A stretch of DNA of 64,000 bases from Gigaspora rosea. Lineage: Eukaryota > Glomeromycota > Glomeromycetes > Diversisporales > Gigasporaceae. Shown here piece after piece: positions 1 to 14,084 of the stretch; the stretch's first letter is position 1; the number at the start of each line of letters is the position of its first letter. Made by a program: the position numbers and the translations under genes. The notes under the pieces were generated by a model. That model ran no database searches, was not told the DNA's origin, and worked only from the letters and a program-made list of their open reading frames with translations. The stretch spans positions 67,378 through 131,377 of the forward strand of contig QKWP01000117.1 in assembly GCA_003550325.1 (NCBI GenBank), read 5' to 3'.

Positions 1-99
1 ACTTTTACGTAATAGGTAAATAACTTTGCCCATCTCTAACCCGAATATAAATGCTTACAGTGTAGATCTCATAGAGGGATCTACCACATAGCACTTTAC

Positions 100-345
100 G
101 GTAGTTTCACTGCCTTTTGTCACTTTATTACCTTTCTTTAGTTCGTTACCTTTTGATAGTTTGCCACCTTTCGCCAGTTTCGCAACCTTTCGCCAGTTTC
201 GCCACCTTTTGCCGGTTTCGCCACCTTACGTCAGTTTCGCCATTTCGTCTTTTAAAATTTTTTTTGGCGAAAGTCGAAACTAGGTTTCGCCTTTCGCCAA
301 TGGCGAAACCTCTAGGTTTCGCCTAACAACTGTAGGCAGTACATC
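100..345. repeat. GTTTCGCC motif-iterated repeat
   Basis: Dense iteration of GTTTCGCCACCTTT and, at its right end, the palindromic GGCGAAACCT / AGGTTTCGCC pair. The inverted and C-to-T decayed counterpart is 3722-3905. The apparent 69-codon open frame over it is repeat translation. Confidence 0.75.
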
Positions 346-1025
346 TATTTAAAATTTGAAAAAATTCGATAATAACTTTTATATGATACCACATATAGTT
401 TTGATTTACATAGTATACCCGCCCCAATGTCACGTGTTCAAATTTATGTCGGGTTGATCCGGAATAGTCAAAATTGTATTTTTCGTCGATTCCGGATAAA
501 TCCGACATATATTCCGAACAGGTGCGAAAGAAGGAAGCGAAGCGAAAATACTTGAAAACCAATGTTTAAATCGACCTTGGTGCACTAATTAAAAATGACG
601 GGAACTAAATGTTACATATAATGAGCACCACTATCGCTGTAGTCTCCAAAAACAAAATCTTAACTCTAAACTTCTATCTTTACGCGCTTTGTTAATTTAC
701 AAAATTTAATTTCTTTTTTTGATTTGTTATTCGTAAATATTATAAGTAAAATCACTATGGATAACGAGAATGTAATGGATATCTTAATATGTATATAATA
801 TATTGTTACCCAACCTATATTGATCCTCTATCGCTGCTATTAATTATGCATTATCACCTGTTCTGTTAAAACATCGTTTTTTTAGCTCTTATCGTTATTG
901 ACCCGACTTTCCCAAAAGGTTAATTAGGTTATATTCTTTGTTGGTGATACTATATTAGACCCTTTTATGGGTTATTAAAACACTTCTTAATTTTTATAAA
1001 CGCGGTAATTAACTCTATCTTGTAT
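346..1025. other. Unresolved AT-rich DNA
   Basis: No gene, TIR pair or tandem repeat was recognised. A short stretch near 430-530 is less AT-rich (TCCGGAATAG…GATTCCGGATAAATCC) and may be another repeat end. Confidence 0.4.
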
Positions 1026-1029
1026 GAAT

Positions 1030-1205
1030 ATAACTCATCAAGTTTCGTCATGGGTTTCGTCAATTCGTCATAGGTTTCGTCAATTCGTCATAGGTTTCGT
1101 CAATTCGTCATAGGTTTCGTCAATCGTCAATTCGTCAATTGGAAGTCACCTGACGAAATGGTTTCGTCATTCGTCAATGACGAATGATTCGTCATTCGTC
1201 AGGCG
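1030..1205. repeat. TTTCGTCA tandem/foldback repeat
   Basis: About four copies of a 20-bp unit ATAGGTTTCGTCAATTCGTC, followed by inverted TGACGAAATGG / ATTCGTCAATGACGAATG motifs. Same motif as the small element at 51926-52046. Confidence 0.8.
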
Positions 1206-1838
1206 TCTTTAATGCCCTTTAGGAAAAAAAAGGCTTTTAGTTAAAAGACACCAACTAGAAATATTAAAAATCCTACTCATGTGAAGGTATATTAGAGTTG
1301 ACATATTTTTAGGAAACTAGGCTTCTTGCTACACAATATAATGGGCGCATGTATCGGAATTAAACTCCGTAATGTACTAAATGTACTATGTTGATTAGAT
1401 TTATTTGTTATCATCACGAGTCGTCCGTTTAAACGTTTTTGATTGGTTATCTGTTAATGTGAATTGTCGTGTTGTATGGTGCGTAATAGTTAACCATTTT
1501 TTATTGGCCATCTTCAGAAAACGTGACCAGCGTGTAGGAAAACTTATTTTTACATACGATTCGCCATATTGATATGTTGGCAGAGTTAAGCTTACTAATT
1601 TTATTGTCCGGAGCGAAGGACTTATATTTTTATGCGCTTAGATAACCAAATTTACGATTTTGATGCATCATAATAGAAATATCAAAACCGTAGTTTCGGA
1701 ATTTTCCGTCTGTAACGTAGTAATTATATAGTAACAAATAATGTGCCTGTTGATGCGCTTGGATTTGTTTATTTTTCTTTTTATATTTCGGTTGATTTAG
1801 TGCTTTAGTGTTGTCATTCTAAAATGATAATAGGTAAT

Positions 1839-2051
1839 TTAAGGGTAGGGTGAACGTAGATTATTTTTAATATACTAAATTTTTTTACAATAACATTCAA
1901 TTGAAATCAGTTGATAATCATGTGTTATTTATATTGTGTAACTTAGACAAAACTTAGACAAATTAAATAGTACAAACATATGAAAACCCGATTTTACTAT
2001 ATTTGTCAAGTAATTACTATTAAAAATGGAAATCGTTCACCCTACCCTTAA
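1839..2051. mobile_element. TTAAGGGTAG-family MITE copy 1
   Basis: Ends TTAAGGGTAGGGTGAACG and CGTTCACCCTACCCTTAA are an 18-bp perfect inverted repeat; GTAGATTATTTT follows inside the left end. 213 bp, non-coding. Confidence 0.8.
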
Positions 2052-3045
2052 TTTTTGTTTCGGATGTCTATTCTGTTTAGTGTAATAATGAGATTTGCTT
2101 CTGATTTAGTAGTTTTTGTTAGAACTTTGGTTTAATTTTAATTAGTTGGTTTTCGATTTATTTTGTGTTTCATGGTGTAATGCTATGATTAAGGTTATGA
2201 ATAAGTTCTTTATATCTTAGTTCTTTTAGTTTTGTTTTTTGGGTTTTAAGTAATTTTTTAAGGGTACCCTTTCAGTAGCTAGGGTGAGGAGTTGAAATGT
2301 GTTATGATAATTTATTGTAAAATTGTGGATGTTTGGCTATAAAATTAAAGAATTGTGATGTTGTGTAGTATATGGTGTATAACTGTATGCCCATCTGCTT
2401 GGAGCTTTTGAATTTTAGTATTGTCACTAATATCCAATTGAATTTTTATTTGGTTATAACACAGCAATTATCTTTGTTGTATCATATGTTGTTGGTTTAA
2501 TAATTTGAGCAAAGCATTCAATTTTCAATTTCATTATGCATTTACATGAACAGAATGAGATAGATGGTAATTGGTGAAATATGAGTATTTTTTTGTATTT
2601 TTGGCTAGTAAATTTTAAAGCTTTTGTCTTATTTTGGTCTATTCTGTTTTTAATTTGATTTTTTTCTTTTGTAATCATGTGATTTCAATGTGTTATATTG
2701 GCAAAGATACAGTCTGATCTCTTTATAATCATAGCCTCTATAGTCACGCCTCTATATAAGCACTTACTATTGTGTAACAGACTTAAATATAGTAAAAAAA
2801 CCTCATTATATTTAAAAATTACTTATAATCACTATTACCAAAAAATTTTGATTTTTTTATCAATTTTATTAAATAATATACCTCTTTATAATCACTGATT
2901 TTTTAACTAATTAAAATTAGTAAATATGATTGGTTACCATATATGTTCAAAAATAGCTTATTTTTAGATAACTGAGGTTTTTTAGTAATTGCAAGTAATT
3001 GCTACATAGTAAAGTCAAATTTTACATGTTAGTTGATCATAAGTG

Positions 3046-3255
3046 CTTAAGTAATTATATTCAGGAGATCAAAATTCATATTCTCCAAATTTGATAAAAA
3101 TTGGAGAACTTTTTGTTCATCAAATAATTTTTTTACCAAATTTTAATTTTTTTTGTTAAATATAAAAATTAAAAGTCAAATAATAATATGTTTTTTAATC
3201 TTGCTAAAAATTATAAAGTATATGTATTCTGATCTCCTGAATATATTTATTTAAG
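3046..3255. mobile_element. MITE with ATATTCAGGAGATC ends
   Basis: Left AAGTGCTTAAGTAATTATAT-TCAGGAGATC pairs with right GATCTCCTGA-ATATATTTATTTAAGTGAT over roughly 30 bp. About 200 bp, non-coding, directly beside the 3261 element. Confidence 0.65.
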
Positions 3256-3260
3256 TGATA

Positions 3261-5341
<2,081 letters not shown>

Positions 5342-5800
5342 TAATAATCAATTTATATAGAAGAATTTGGATTTTACTATATAGCAACTATTGTTAATTG
5401 TGGGGTAGCATATTTTTAGATCAAAGACATTTTTAAGTTTTTGACCAAAAGAGAAAAGGTAGCTTATTTTAGATAATAGCCTATTTTATATAAAAAAGTA
5501 ATAAAATAATATTTGTATTATGGTATATCATAGTTAATAAATATTCTATTTAATAATTTATAATTACTTTATAAAAATTTTAATATAACTGTAACTATAT
5601 AGTGGTTTAATTATATTCATATTCAAATATAATTGCTATATTAATATGTAACCAACTTGGTGATTATAGAGATGCCTGAATATAGTATGTTTATTATTTT
5701 TTTAAATTATAGTAAAAAGGACAAATTTTGATAAATTAATAAAGGTAAATGTTTATATAAAATTAAAGCTTATCTCAAATAATTATATATATTTGTTTGA

Positions 5801-7229
5801 CTAGAGTGTGGTGACATAGAGAAGTTGTCTAGTTGTCACTCCCAAAGGCAGGTCTTGAGTTCAAATCCCACTGGAGACAAATTGAAAAAAAGGCCTGTAT
5901 TATAGTAATATTTGTTCATTGATTAGTTGGGTATATTACCTGTAACCTTGGTACCACCATCTTGAATAGGAGTATCAGCGCAGTTGTGTAAGCTACACAA
6001 ACAAATCCAAGAGACTGGAACAATTGAAACCTATTTGGCAAGTTTCGAGCAAGGAGGTAAAAAAGATCCTTTGACGGTACTACAGAAGACCTGAATTTTG
6101 ACTGCAGACTAAAGAACCAAACAAAAAAAACCCTATGGCAAGAAAGGGAACCAACCTGGCTGCTGAAGAAAACCAAAGTAAAAGGACCTATATTTCAGAA
6201 TTAGGTACCAAGGAAAGGAATTCCATTAGACACATAAAGCTGGGCTGATCAATCCTTCCGAGCTAACTAGTTTGGTAGTTTGGGAGGGATTGGTATAAGG
6301 TTAAAAAGAAGGTTGGATGTGAGTATTGGGTGATTGAAATAAACCTTGCAAGGGCAAATAGAACTCTCTAGCCAGTGAGAGGTAGAATCATAAAGGCATG
6401 TATGTATTAAAAGATTTAGCGAGCTCTAGGCATACCTGTATAGGAGTTCTTAGATGTTAAAAGTAGCTAGGACTACCAATACATGATAGCTAGTACAAGT
6501 GCATATAGTGGTAACCAGGGTCACCTGAGCCTCATGATGCTATCCAACTATACCTGTACTGGAAGTATTTGTAAAACATGCCAACATCTCGTCACTATAT
6601 TAGGAAGTACAGTCGTCCGCACATTACCAAATTCAGAAAGTTAAATCCTGGACCAAGAAAATGCAGAAACTCGGTTAGTTGTAGCAGCATGCAGGCTTGA
6701 GATACTTAGAGAAGGGACAGAAATCAGGTGATTTTTGTTTACTAAGAGGCAATACCCCACTTCCCATTTGATTGAATATTAGCCAATTAAATCCAATTAT
6801 GACAATATAGACCATAAACCTCTACCCTCTAAAAAATCAGCTAATTTCTGTCCCCTTACCCAATGTGTGGAGGCAGCTGCATGGCTTAAGATACGAACTT
6901 CTAAGAAGTATGCCAGTAGGGGTTCAGGTACACCAATCTAGAAGCATAAAGTAACTACCTGGCAACACTACACCAAATTGGAAGAGATGATACTAGGTAG
7001 TGTAGGTAAAGTAGTGGACATTTAAATACTAATTGTAGGTTAAAAAGGGACATCAAAGCCAGATCAGCCATATAAATGGATTATGGAAGGCTCTGGTAGA
7101 TTTAGATTAGGGATAAATTAGTTCTAGTTTTGATATTCAGTAGATAGTATAAAAATTGTACAACAATATTGTAATAATTGATATATATTTAATAAAGACC
7201 AGAGGCATGACTTCACCTTAACAAAAAAA
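5801..7229 (+). mobile_element. tRNA-headed retroposon copy A with 20-bp TSD
   Basis: Flanked by identical AATTATATATATTTGTTTGA at 5781-5800 and 7230-7249. The 5' ~75 bases resemble a tRNA, with an A-box-like start (GTGTGGTGACATAGAGAAG), an anticodon-like arm and a B box (AGTTCAAATCCCACTGG). The 3' end has AATAAA and a short A tail. A long duplication, A tail and pol III-type head indicate LINE-assisted retroposition, i.e. a SINE, though at 1.43 kb it is unusually long. The first ~480 bp match copies C and D; the remainder matches only copy B. No open frame is conserved. Confidence 0.8.
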
Positions 7230-7249
7230 AATTATATATATTTGTTTGA

Positions 7250-9490
7250 TTGGTAATTGTTCAGATTGGTAATGTTTATTGTAATGTATTGTGAGAAATT
7301 TATTTAAAAAACTTACTTCTATTGCAAAAATATATAGTACATAATTAAAGTTATATTAGTTCTAGTGATATAAATTGCCAAAAATTTTGCAATTGATTAG
7401 TTGTCAACTTATTGATTATTTGATTTTTTATTCAATTATTTTTGTTTAATTTTTCTTCAATTTTAATATACAATTAGTTGTCAACTTTGTTAACTAATCA
7501 ATTTTGATCAATTTTTAATTTTTGATTTGTATTACTAGTTAGTTTGTATTAGCTTATTATAATACTCTTTTGAGTAGCTATAAACATTCGATTATAGAAC
7601 CTATTTACTGTTCAGTATTTGCAATATAGTATATAATTAATATTGAATTGGTTCTTTTAATTTTATTATGGGTTTTTACAAAAATTTTGTTATATGTTTA
7701 TTCTATAAAGTAATATCTAGTGATTAACTTACCTCAAAGATCATAAATTTAATTTTTTTTCTTCAACAACTCTTTGAACCAAAACTTTTCATAAACGCTG
7801 TCCTACGAAAATTTTGTAGTTAGTATTTTTATACATAACAAAATCTTTATATAAAGGCAACTTTGGATATAGAATTGCATGTGAAAAACTAAAATAAAGC
7901 TAAAAAAGATTTCTCCTTGTGGGTTTGGTTCTCCAGATAGAAGACTTTATTGCTATAAAGAATGTAGTAGGGCTAAAACCCTGAAGTTTTTTGTCAAAAA
8001 ATATAGAAGTCTAAACAGAACATACTTTTGGTTATCTATACTATTCTACAAAATGTAAAACTTATACTCTTTACAAATTTTAGTATACCTTTTCAATGCC
8101 TTTTTGGTCTTTTCAAAATTTCACCAAAAGTAGGCAATTTAGCTTACTCTCTCCAAAAGATTGGTAGTGCTTACTTCTTCCAAATTGGGAATGCACTTAT
8201 TTAATTAGTATCAAGTCATGAGTGAATTTTGAATCCTGCAAAATAAATAGTAAATAACATATAAGATGTTTGGTAGAATATTTAAAATAAAATTTCTTTC
8301 AAGAACTTTCTTTTAGTATAATTTTTCTTTTTTATTATATATATGTATATAATACTTAGACAGACTCTTTGCTGTGCAGTATTATATAATTTTCAACTGC
8401 TAGCAGTATTAGTATTAGTATTAGTATTAATATAAGGATTAGTATTAGTATCTGTAATTTCCTTTCTTTTTCTTATCTTTTTTAGATAGGTTTAGTCAGT
8501 TACAACTTGAGTATAGGCTTTTTCTTTGTTTCTCTTAACTTTTATCTTTTTCTTTTTGTTGTTGTTTTTGGTTTTTTCATTAGGTTTGAAGTTATGTCCT
8601 CCCTTTTCTTTTATTTTCTTTTATTTTTATTGTATTTTATTTTTCTTAAATAGTAGTATACAAAATAATAGTAATAATACTATTATCTGACCCCACTATT
8701 AATACTAGGTAGGAAAGATTTGAAGAAAAATCCTATATTCTTGGTAGCACTGATATTGAGACTCTATTTTCCAGGAGCATAGTGCAATTGGTCACATTTG
8801 TGCACTCTTAAAAGCAGCCAAATAATAGTAGACCTATATATTAGATGGTAAATTAGATAGTTTATATTTTGTAAATTATCACAGGATATTTAACCTAATT
8901 AGGCCTTAGTGAAACTGTTAAAATACTTATCTCAAAGATTATTATAATTATATTATAAGTTACTATGAGGATTTGCTACCAAATTTATTTGTTATTTTAT
9001 TAATCTTATTAAAAAGCTAAAATCAGATAAGGGTGCTTACATTTATTAGATAATATTTTAGGGAGTAGGGGGTCAAGAAAAATCTTATCTTAGTTAAATT
9101 TAATTGGCTAAAATTCTATTTATAGACCTTACCTGGAGTGCGGGTAAGCCCCTATAGTAAATAGATATTAGGTAATAAATATCAGTGCCCTAAATAGTTG
9201 CTTTTTAGAATTATTAGTATAATTATTTATACAGTATCATATTTTTTTTATAGTTTGTAGTTCATTGATTCATATCAGTAAATAGATTTTGTAATTCATA
9301 AAGTAGAGCTAAATAGTATATCAATATTATTATTAATTTTATTATAAATAATTATAGATAAATATAATAAAACTGCTAGTTTAGGTATTTTTATTTGATA
9401 TATATAAAGTAAGGGACTACTATTTCTACTATAGTATTTTGCTATTTTTACTATAATTATACAAAAATTACTATTTTTAAAACAAATATC
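7250..9490. other. AT-rich intergenic DNA with a (TTAGTA)n microsatellite
   Basis: No gene recognised. A TTAGTA-type microsatellite lies at about 8402-8450. The 8040-8170 segment is a diverged inverted match to 26560-26710. Confidence 0.5.
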
Positions 9491-9492
9491 AT

Positions 9493-9810
9493 AAAACGCA
9501 CTTATGGTATTTTACTACTATAAGTAAATTAGATTTGCAAATAAAATAAACTTTTATAAAACAAAAAATAAATTTTAATTGCTTTAGGGTTAGGGTAAGG
9601 TCTGGGATTTTATTTGGATATTAATATATACAAAATTTACAAGGTGTTGTTTTATTAAAGTTCAAAGATGGTTTCATAAGCAAAACTTGAGATATGAATA
9701 TTTTTTTAAAAAAATAAACAAAAAATGAAATTTTATATTACACCTGATCTTAAATTTTTATTGCTATTCTAATTGTGTAATATAGCATAAAATACTATAG
9801 GAGTGTTTTA
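9493..9810. mobile_element. MITE AAAACGCACTTATGGT family, copy 1
   Basis: Left AAAACGCACTTATGGTATTT and right AAATACTATAGGAGTGTTTT are inverted. The interior includes TTAGGGTTAGGGTAAGG and a CACCTGATCTTAAAT segment shared with copy 2 at 41274-41613. Non-coding. Confidence 0.75.
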
Positions 9811-10312
9811 GTAAAACTCTTTTTAAAATTCTCACTAACTTTAACTTTAATCTAAAACCTAACTCTAAAAACTAAAAAATAAACCTTTTTTGGTCTCTAA
9901 TTGAAAGTTGTAGAGCTCATTTTCTAATTCTAATAGTAGGTAAATCATCAAAGTCGGCATAGTGAACCCAAGATATTTGGGATCAAAGAAGAGAACATAA
10001 AGATTATCAAATTTATTATTATACAAAGTATTATAGAAAAATGTTATCAAATAAAAAATTATAATTTGTACAGAATTTTACAATCACAATTAATTTGGGT
10101 TCTTAAGTAAAGTTGTTCTTTAACTCAAAAAAAGCTAGTTTTTTAAAAGTGTTTTATTATTTTCTTAGTAAAATTTTTTATTACAATAAAATACTTTTAA
10201 AAAATATATAAAGAAAACAAATAAAATTAAAAAAAAACTATTAAACAAAAAATCATAATTTGCACAAAATTTTATTATTATAATTGACTTTGGGTTTTTA
10301 AGTAAATTTGTT

Positions 10313-11395
10313 ATTATCACTTTTCAAGCAACAGATCTAGATTTCAAATCCTACTAAAGATGAATTAAAAAATAGGCCTGTGTTATAGTAATATTTGTTC
10401 ATTAATTGGTCAGGTATATTATCTGTAACTTTGGTACTACTATTTTGAATAGGAGCATCAGCACAGCTGTATAAGTCTACACAGACAAATCCAAGAAACC
10501 AGAACAATTGAACCCCATTTATCAAGCCCCAAGCAAGAAGATAAAGAAGATTCTTTAATAGTACTACAGAAGACCAGAATTTTGACTAGAGGCCAAAGAA
10601 CTGAAAAGAAAAACTCTATGGCAAAAGAGGGCACCAACCTGGCTGCCAGAGTAGTACTAGAGCAAAAGAACCTATATTTTAGAATTAGATGCCAAGAAAG
10701 GGGAGTCCATTAGATGCATAAAGCTGGGCTGACCAATTCTTCTGGGCTAACTAGTTTGATAGTTTGGGAGAGATTTGTATAAGGTTAGAAGAAAGGTTAG
10801 ATGTGAGTATTGTAAATCAGAATGAACTTTGCAAGGGCAGATGTAACTTACTGGCCAATAAGAAGTAAAAGCATAGAAGCATGTATGTGTCAAGACCTAA
10901 CAAAGCTCTGAGCACACCCATATAGGAGTCTTAGGATATTAAGAGAATCTAGGACCACCAATATAGGCATAGCTAGTATAAGTACATGTAGTAGTATGAA
11001 AATAAAATTGGCTGAGCCTTATAATACTATCCAACTATACTTAGCACTAGAAGCTTTGGCAAAACATACCTGGATACCTCATTACCATAGCAGGGAGTAC
11101 AGTTGTTTGCATATTTCCAAACTCAGAATACTAAATCCTGGGTCCCCAAGTTGCAAAAAAATCAGCTAGTTGCAGTAGTATACAGGCTTGAAATACTTAT
11201 TAAATGTGATAGAGGCAGCTATATGGCTTGAGATATGAACCTCCAAGAAGTACACCAGTAAGGAACTTTCTGGATTATCAATTTGGAAGCATAAAGTGCC
11301 TACCTGAAATCACATACACCAAATTGGAAGTGATAATACTAGAAAATATAGGCAAAGTAGCAGACATGTGAATACTAATTGTTGGCTAGAAAAGC
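10313..11395 (+). mobile_element. tRNA-headed retroposon copy B, truncated
   Basis: Collinear with copy A. It starts within the tRNA-like head (ATCACTTTTCAAGCAACAG…TTTCAAATCCTACT), then AATAGGCCTGTGTTATAGTAA, and continues to …GAATACTAATTGTTGGCTA, where homology stops before the A-type 3' end. Most differences from copy C are C-to-T or G-to-A. No target duplication found. Confidence 0.75.
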
Positions 11396-12180
11396 ATTAT
11401 ATACTAATCAATATTAGCCAATCAGAAAAGTTTAATATAATTTTGATCAAAAAAGTATTTTAACTTTAAAACATCTAAAAAATTTTTCGATGCCAAAATT
11501 ATTTCTATTTTGTCTAATTTTCCAAAAAATATTGCTGTCTTTAGGCTAAAGATTCAAAAATAGCAATACAGTGTCTAGAGAGTTATATAATTATTGAGTA
11601 AAACAGAAAAGATTCAGAGAAATGAGAATATTTTTGGGTGCTTAAGAATTTATAATAATAACTGTAAAACAGAATATCTATTCGGATACAATCTGGATTA
11701 TAAACTGGATAACCAATACATATCTGGATATAAATTTAGATTAGAAAAAGTAAAATAGGATATCTATCTAGATATCCAGTATGGTATTTGGATCTTGCAC
11801 TAAGGTAAGAATGGTGTCATTAGTCATCTGATTATTTTTTATTAGAGGCCTACCCTCTCCCACTTTTTTATTATATATATAGTCAGGTTCTTATATATAA
11901 TTTCACTCCTTCTCCTCTAAAAAATCACCTGATTTTTGTTACTTCTCTAAAGAAAAATTGTGTAATAGTAAATTTGCCAATTCTTATATTCTCTTCTTTA
12001 ATTCCAAGTATCTTGGCTAATTTTGATGATTTAACTATAACTAGGAACTAAAGAAGATTTACTTATTAGTTTTAGAGTTAGAATTATAGTAAATTTATAA
12101 TAGATTATACTAAAAATAAAAATTTTTGTATAACTATAGTAAAAATAACAAAATACTATAGTGGAAATAGGCTTTCTTTA
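11396..12180. other. Unresolved AT-rich DNA
   Basis: No gene or clear terminal repeats. A run of GGATATC-type motifs (TCTGGATAT, GATATCCAG) occurs at 11670-11790 and could be the subterminal part of an unresolved element. Confidence 0.35.
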
Positions 12181-12430
12181 AAGTAATTAATTAAGTAATT
12201 AGAATATTTTTTTAATTAGCTTAGAATGTGTATTAGAACTTGTAAATATCAGTTTTATTATACAAGTATAGCAGCATCATTGTTGTTAAGTTCACTATAA
12301 ATAATTATAAATAAATATAATTAATAAAGTAATTAATAAAGTAATTAGATTAATTTTTTTAAATTACTAAGAAGTGCACATTTGTTTGGCTGTGTCATAT
12401 TATAGATTTTGATAAATACAATATGCATTA
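12180..12430. repeat. AATAAAGTAATTAG satellite, short array
   Basis: Units with AATAAAGTAATTAGAATAATTTTTT…TGCACATTTGT…ATAAATAATTATA, as in the 14085-15413 and 23040-24930 arrays. Confidence 0.65.
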
Positions 12431-12664
12431 TATAAAAATTTTGTTTTAAGTATATACAGTTATCTCTTTCTATTTCAAACTGCTGAAACTGCTAATTTTT
12501 ACTATATAAAAATTTAAAAAAAGTTAGTTCTCAAAAATTATATATAACCAATCTGAACTTTATAATAAAATTTACAAATGTTTTAAAAGATTTTGTTTGA
12601 TTTAGAGAGAGTTTAATTGTATTCAAATTAGAAAAAAATCAAATTAGAAAAAGATGACTATAAA

Positions 12665-13672
12665 TTTTTTTTTTTGTATCAAAATTTCTACTATAGATGA
12701 TAGGCTTTTTTATTCAAGCCTGTAAATTAAGAGGTCCTCTTTGGTATTGCAACATTTGTAATATAGATAAGAATACAGCTAGCCACATATACAACTTTTG
12801 GTTGTCTAATTTTAGTAGTCTTCCCAAAGGTTTTACACTAGCTGCTATACATGCAATCCAACTAGAAATGGGCTATTTAAACCCTCTGGTCTCTGTTCCT
12901 CTAGCCAATTCTACTTGTATCACCAGTACAGCCCTCCAATACATTATTCAGTTGAGATCATTTCTGGATGTTAACAATATTTTCTTAGAACCAATTTATT
13001 CTTGCATAATACTTGGTAATTTCCTGTCCCACACAGGTATTATCTACACTTTAGTAATTATGAATTTACTAAAGTTTATACTTGCATTCAGGAGGATACC
13101 CTGCAACTACTACTATTATCTACTTTTGCTTTTTTAAAGTTCACTCTGACTTTAGCTTTTACCATTACCTTTCTACTAGTTCTTTTCTAATATGTTTTAA
13201 ACTTCCAATTCAGTTAGCTTGAACAGGTTAATCTATTGGGCATTAGGTGCTATTATAGTTTTTCTTCTTCTGGTACCTACTTCCAAAACATAGGTCCTTT
13301 TCCTCTAGTACAACTCTAGCAGCCAGGTTGGTAGACCCTCCTCAAAGGTCTTTTGTCATTTAACTTTCTGGCTCTAATTTTCAATACTCTGGTTCTAGTG
13401 GTATCATCAAAGATCTTTGCTATCTTCTTACTCAGGACTTGCCAAACAGGTTTTTGTTTTCTCAGTTTCTTGAATTTATTTGTATAACAGGACAAAACTT
13501 CATCCAAAGCTCTTATTTGAAATAGTAATCTAATATGCCCAACCAATTAATAAGTAGTTACTAGAATACAGATCTATTTTTTTAAAGCATCACTAATAAG
13601 ATTTGAACTCTAGACCTGCTACTTGGGAAATGACAACTTGCCAACTTTTCTAAGTTACAATACTCTAAGCAG
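12665..13672 (-). mobile_element. tRNA-headed retroposon copy D, inverted
   Basis: Reads on the minus strand from the head (AAAGTTGGCAAGTTGTCATTTCCCAAGTAGCAGG…AGTTCAAAT) to the A tail (the T run at 12665-12677). It aligns with copy C over its whole length, including the 3' module around 12700-13140. Flanks GACTATAAAT (left) and GACTCTAAAAT (right) may be the eroded target duplication. Open frames on either strand here, including one of 146 codons on the plus strand, are chance products. Confidence 0.75.
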
Positions 13673-13681
13673 GACTCTAAA

Positions 13682-13833
13682 ATATATAGATAGGTTAGGT
13701 ATTAGTTTGCTTATTTTTGGTGTTTTTATACAGATCTTATCTATCTATAGTAATTTTTTGCTTATCTTTGAGGGGTTTTCACAGATCTTTCTATTTTTGG
13801 TAATTTTATAATTAACCTGACCTATCTATATAT
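13682..13833. mobile_element. MITE with ATAGATAGGTYAGGT ends
   Basis: Left ATATATAGATAGGTTAGGT and right ACCTGACCTATCTATATAT are near-perfect inverted repeats. The interior matches 32219-32349 base for base over long stretches (TTTTTATACA…TTATCTATCT…GTAATTTTTT). A non-coding family with two copies in the window. Confidence 0.75.
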
Positions 13834-14081
13834 GGGAACATCAATAGAAAAAGGACAAATCATTTTTAGTAACTTTTTTTTAAATTTTAAATTAAAATAT
13901 CTTAACAACTACTATAGAAAATTTAATAAATTTTTTTTTGTTTTAATTCTATAACTTTATAAAATTAAAATAAAAAAAATTATTAAATTTGTTTAAGTAG
14001 TTGTTAAATTATTTTAATTTAAAATTGCAAAAACTTTTACTTAGAAAAATTTAGTTTCTTTTCTATTAATGTCCCCATATT
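13831..14081. mobile_element. Foldback element, ~100-bp arms
   Basis: Left end TATGGGAACATCAATAGAAA and right end TTTCTATTAATGTCCCCATA pair. Pairing continues inward through TTTTAAATTAAAATAT…AACAACTACT and its complement. Centre AT-rich, no coding content. It directly abuts the preceding MITE. Confidence 0.65.
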
Positions 14082-14084
14082 TTG

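Noticed and set aside
9584..9600. TTAGGGTTAGGG as a telomere remnant
   Set aside because: The same string sits at the equivalent position of the MITE copy at 41274-41613, so it belongs to that element.
12697..13137. 146-codon plus-strand open frame, the longest in the window
   Set aside because: It is antisense to retroposon copy D. The matching strand of copy C has several stops, so the frame is not conserved.
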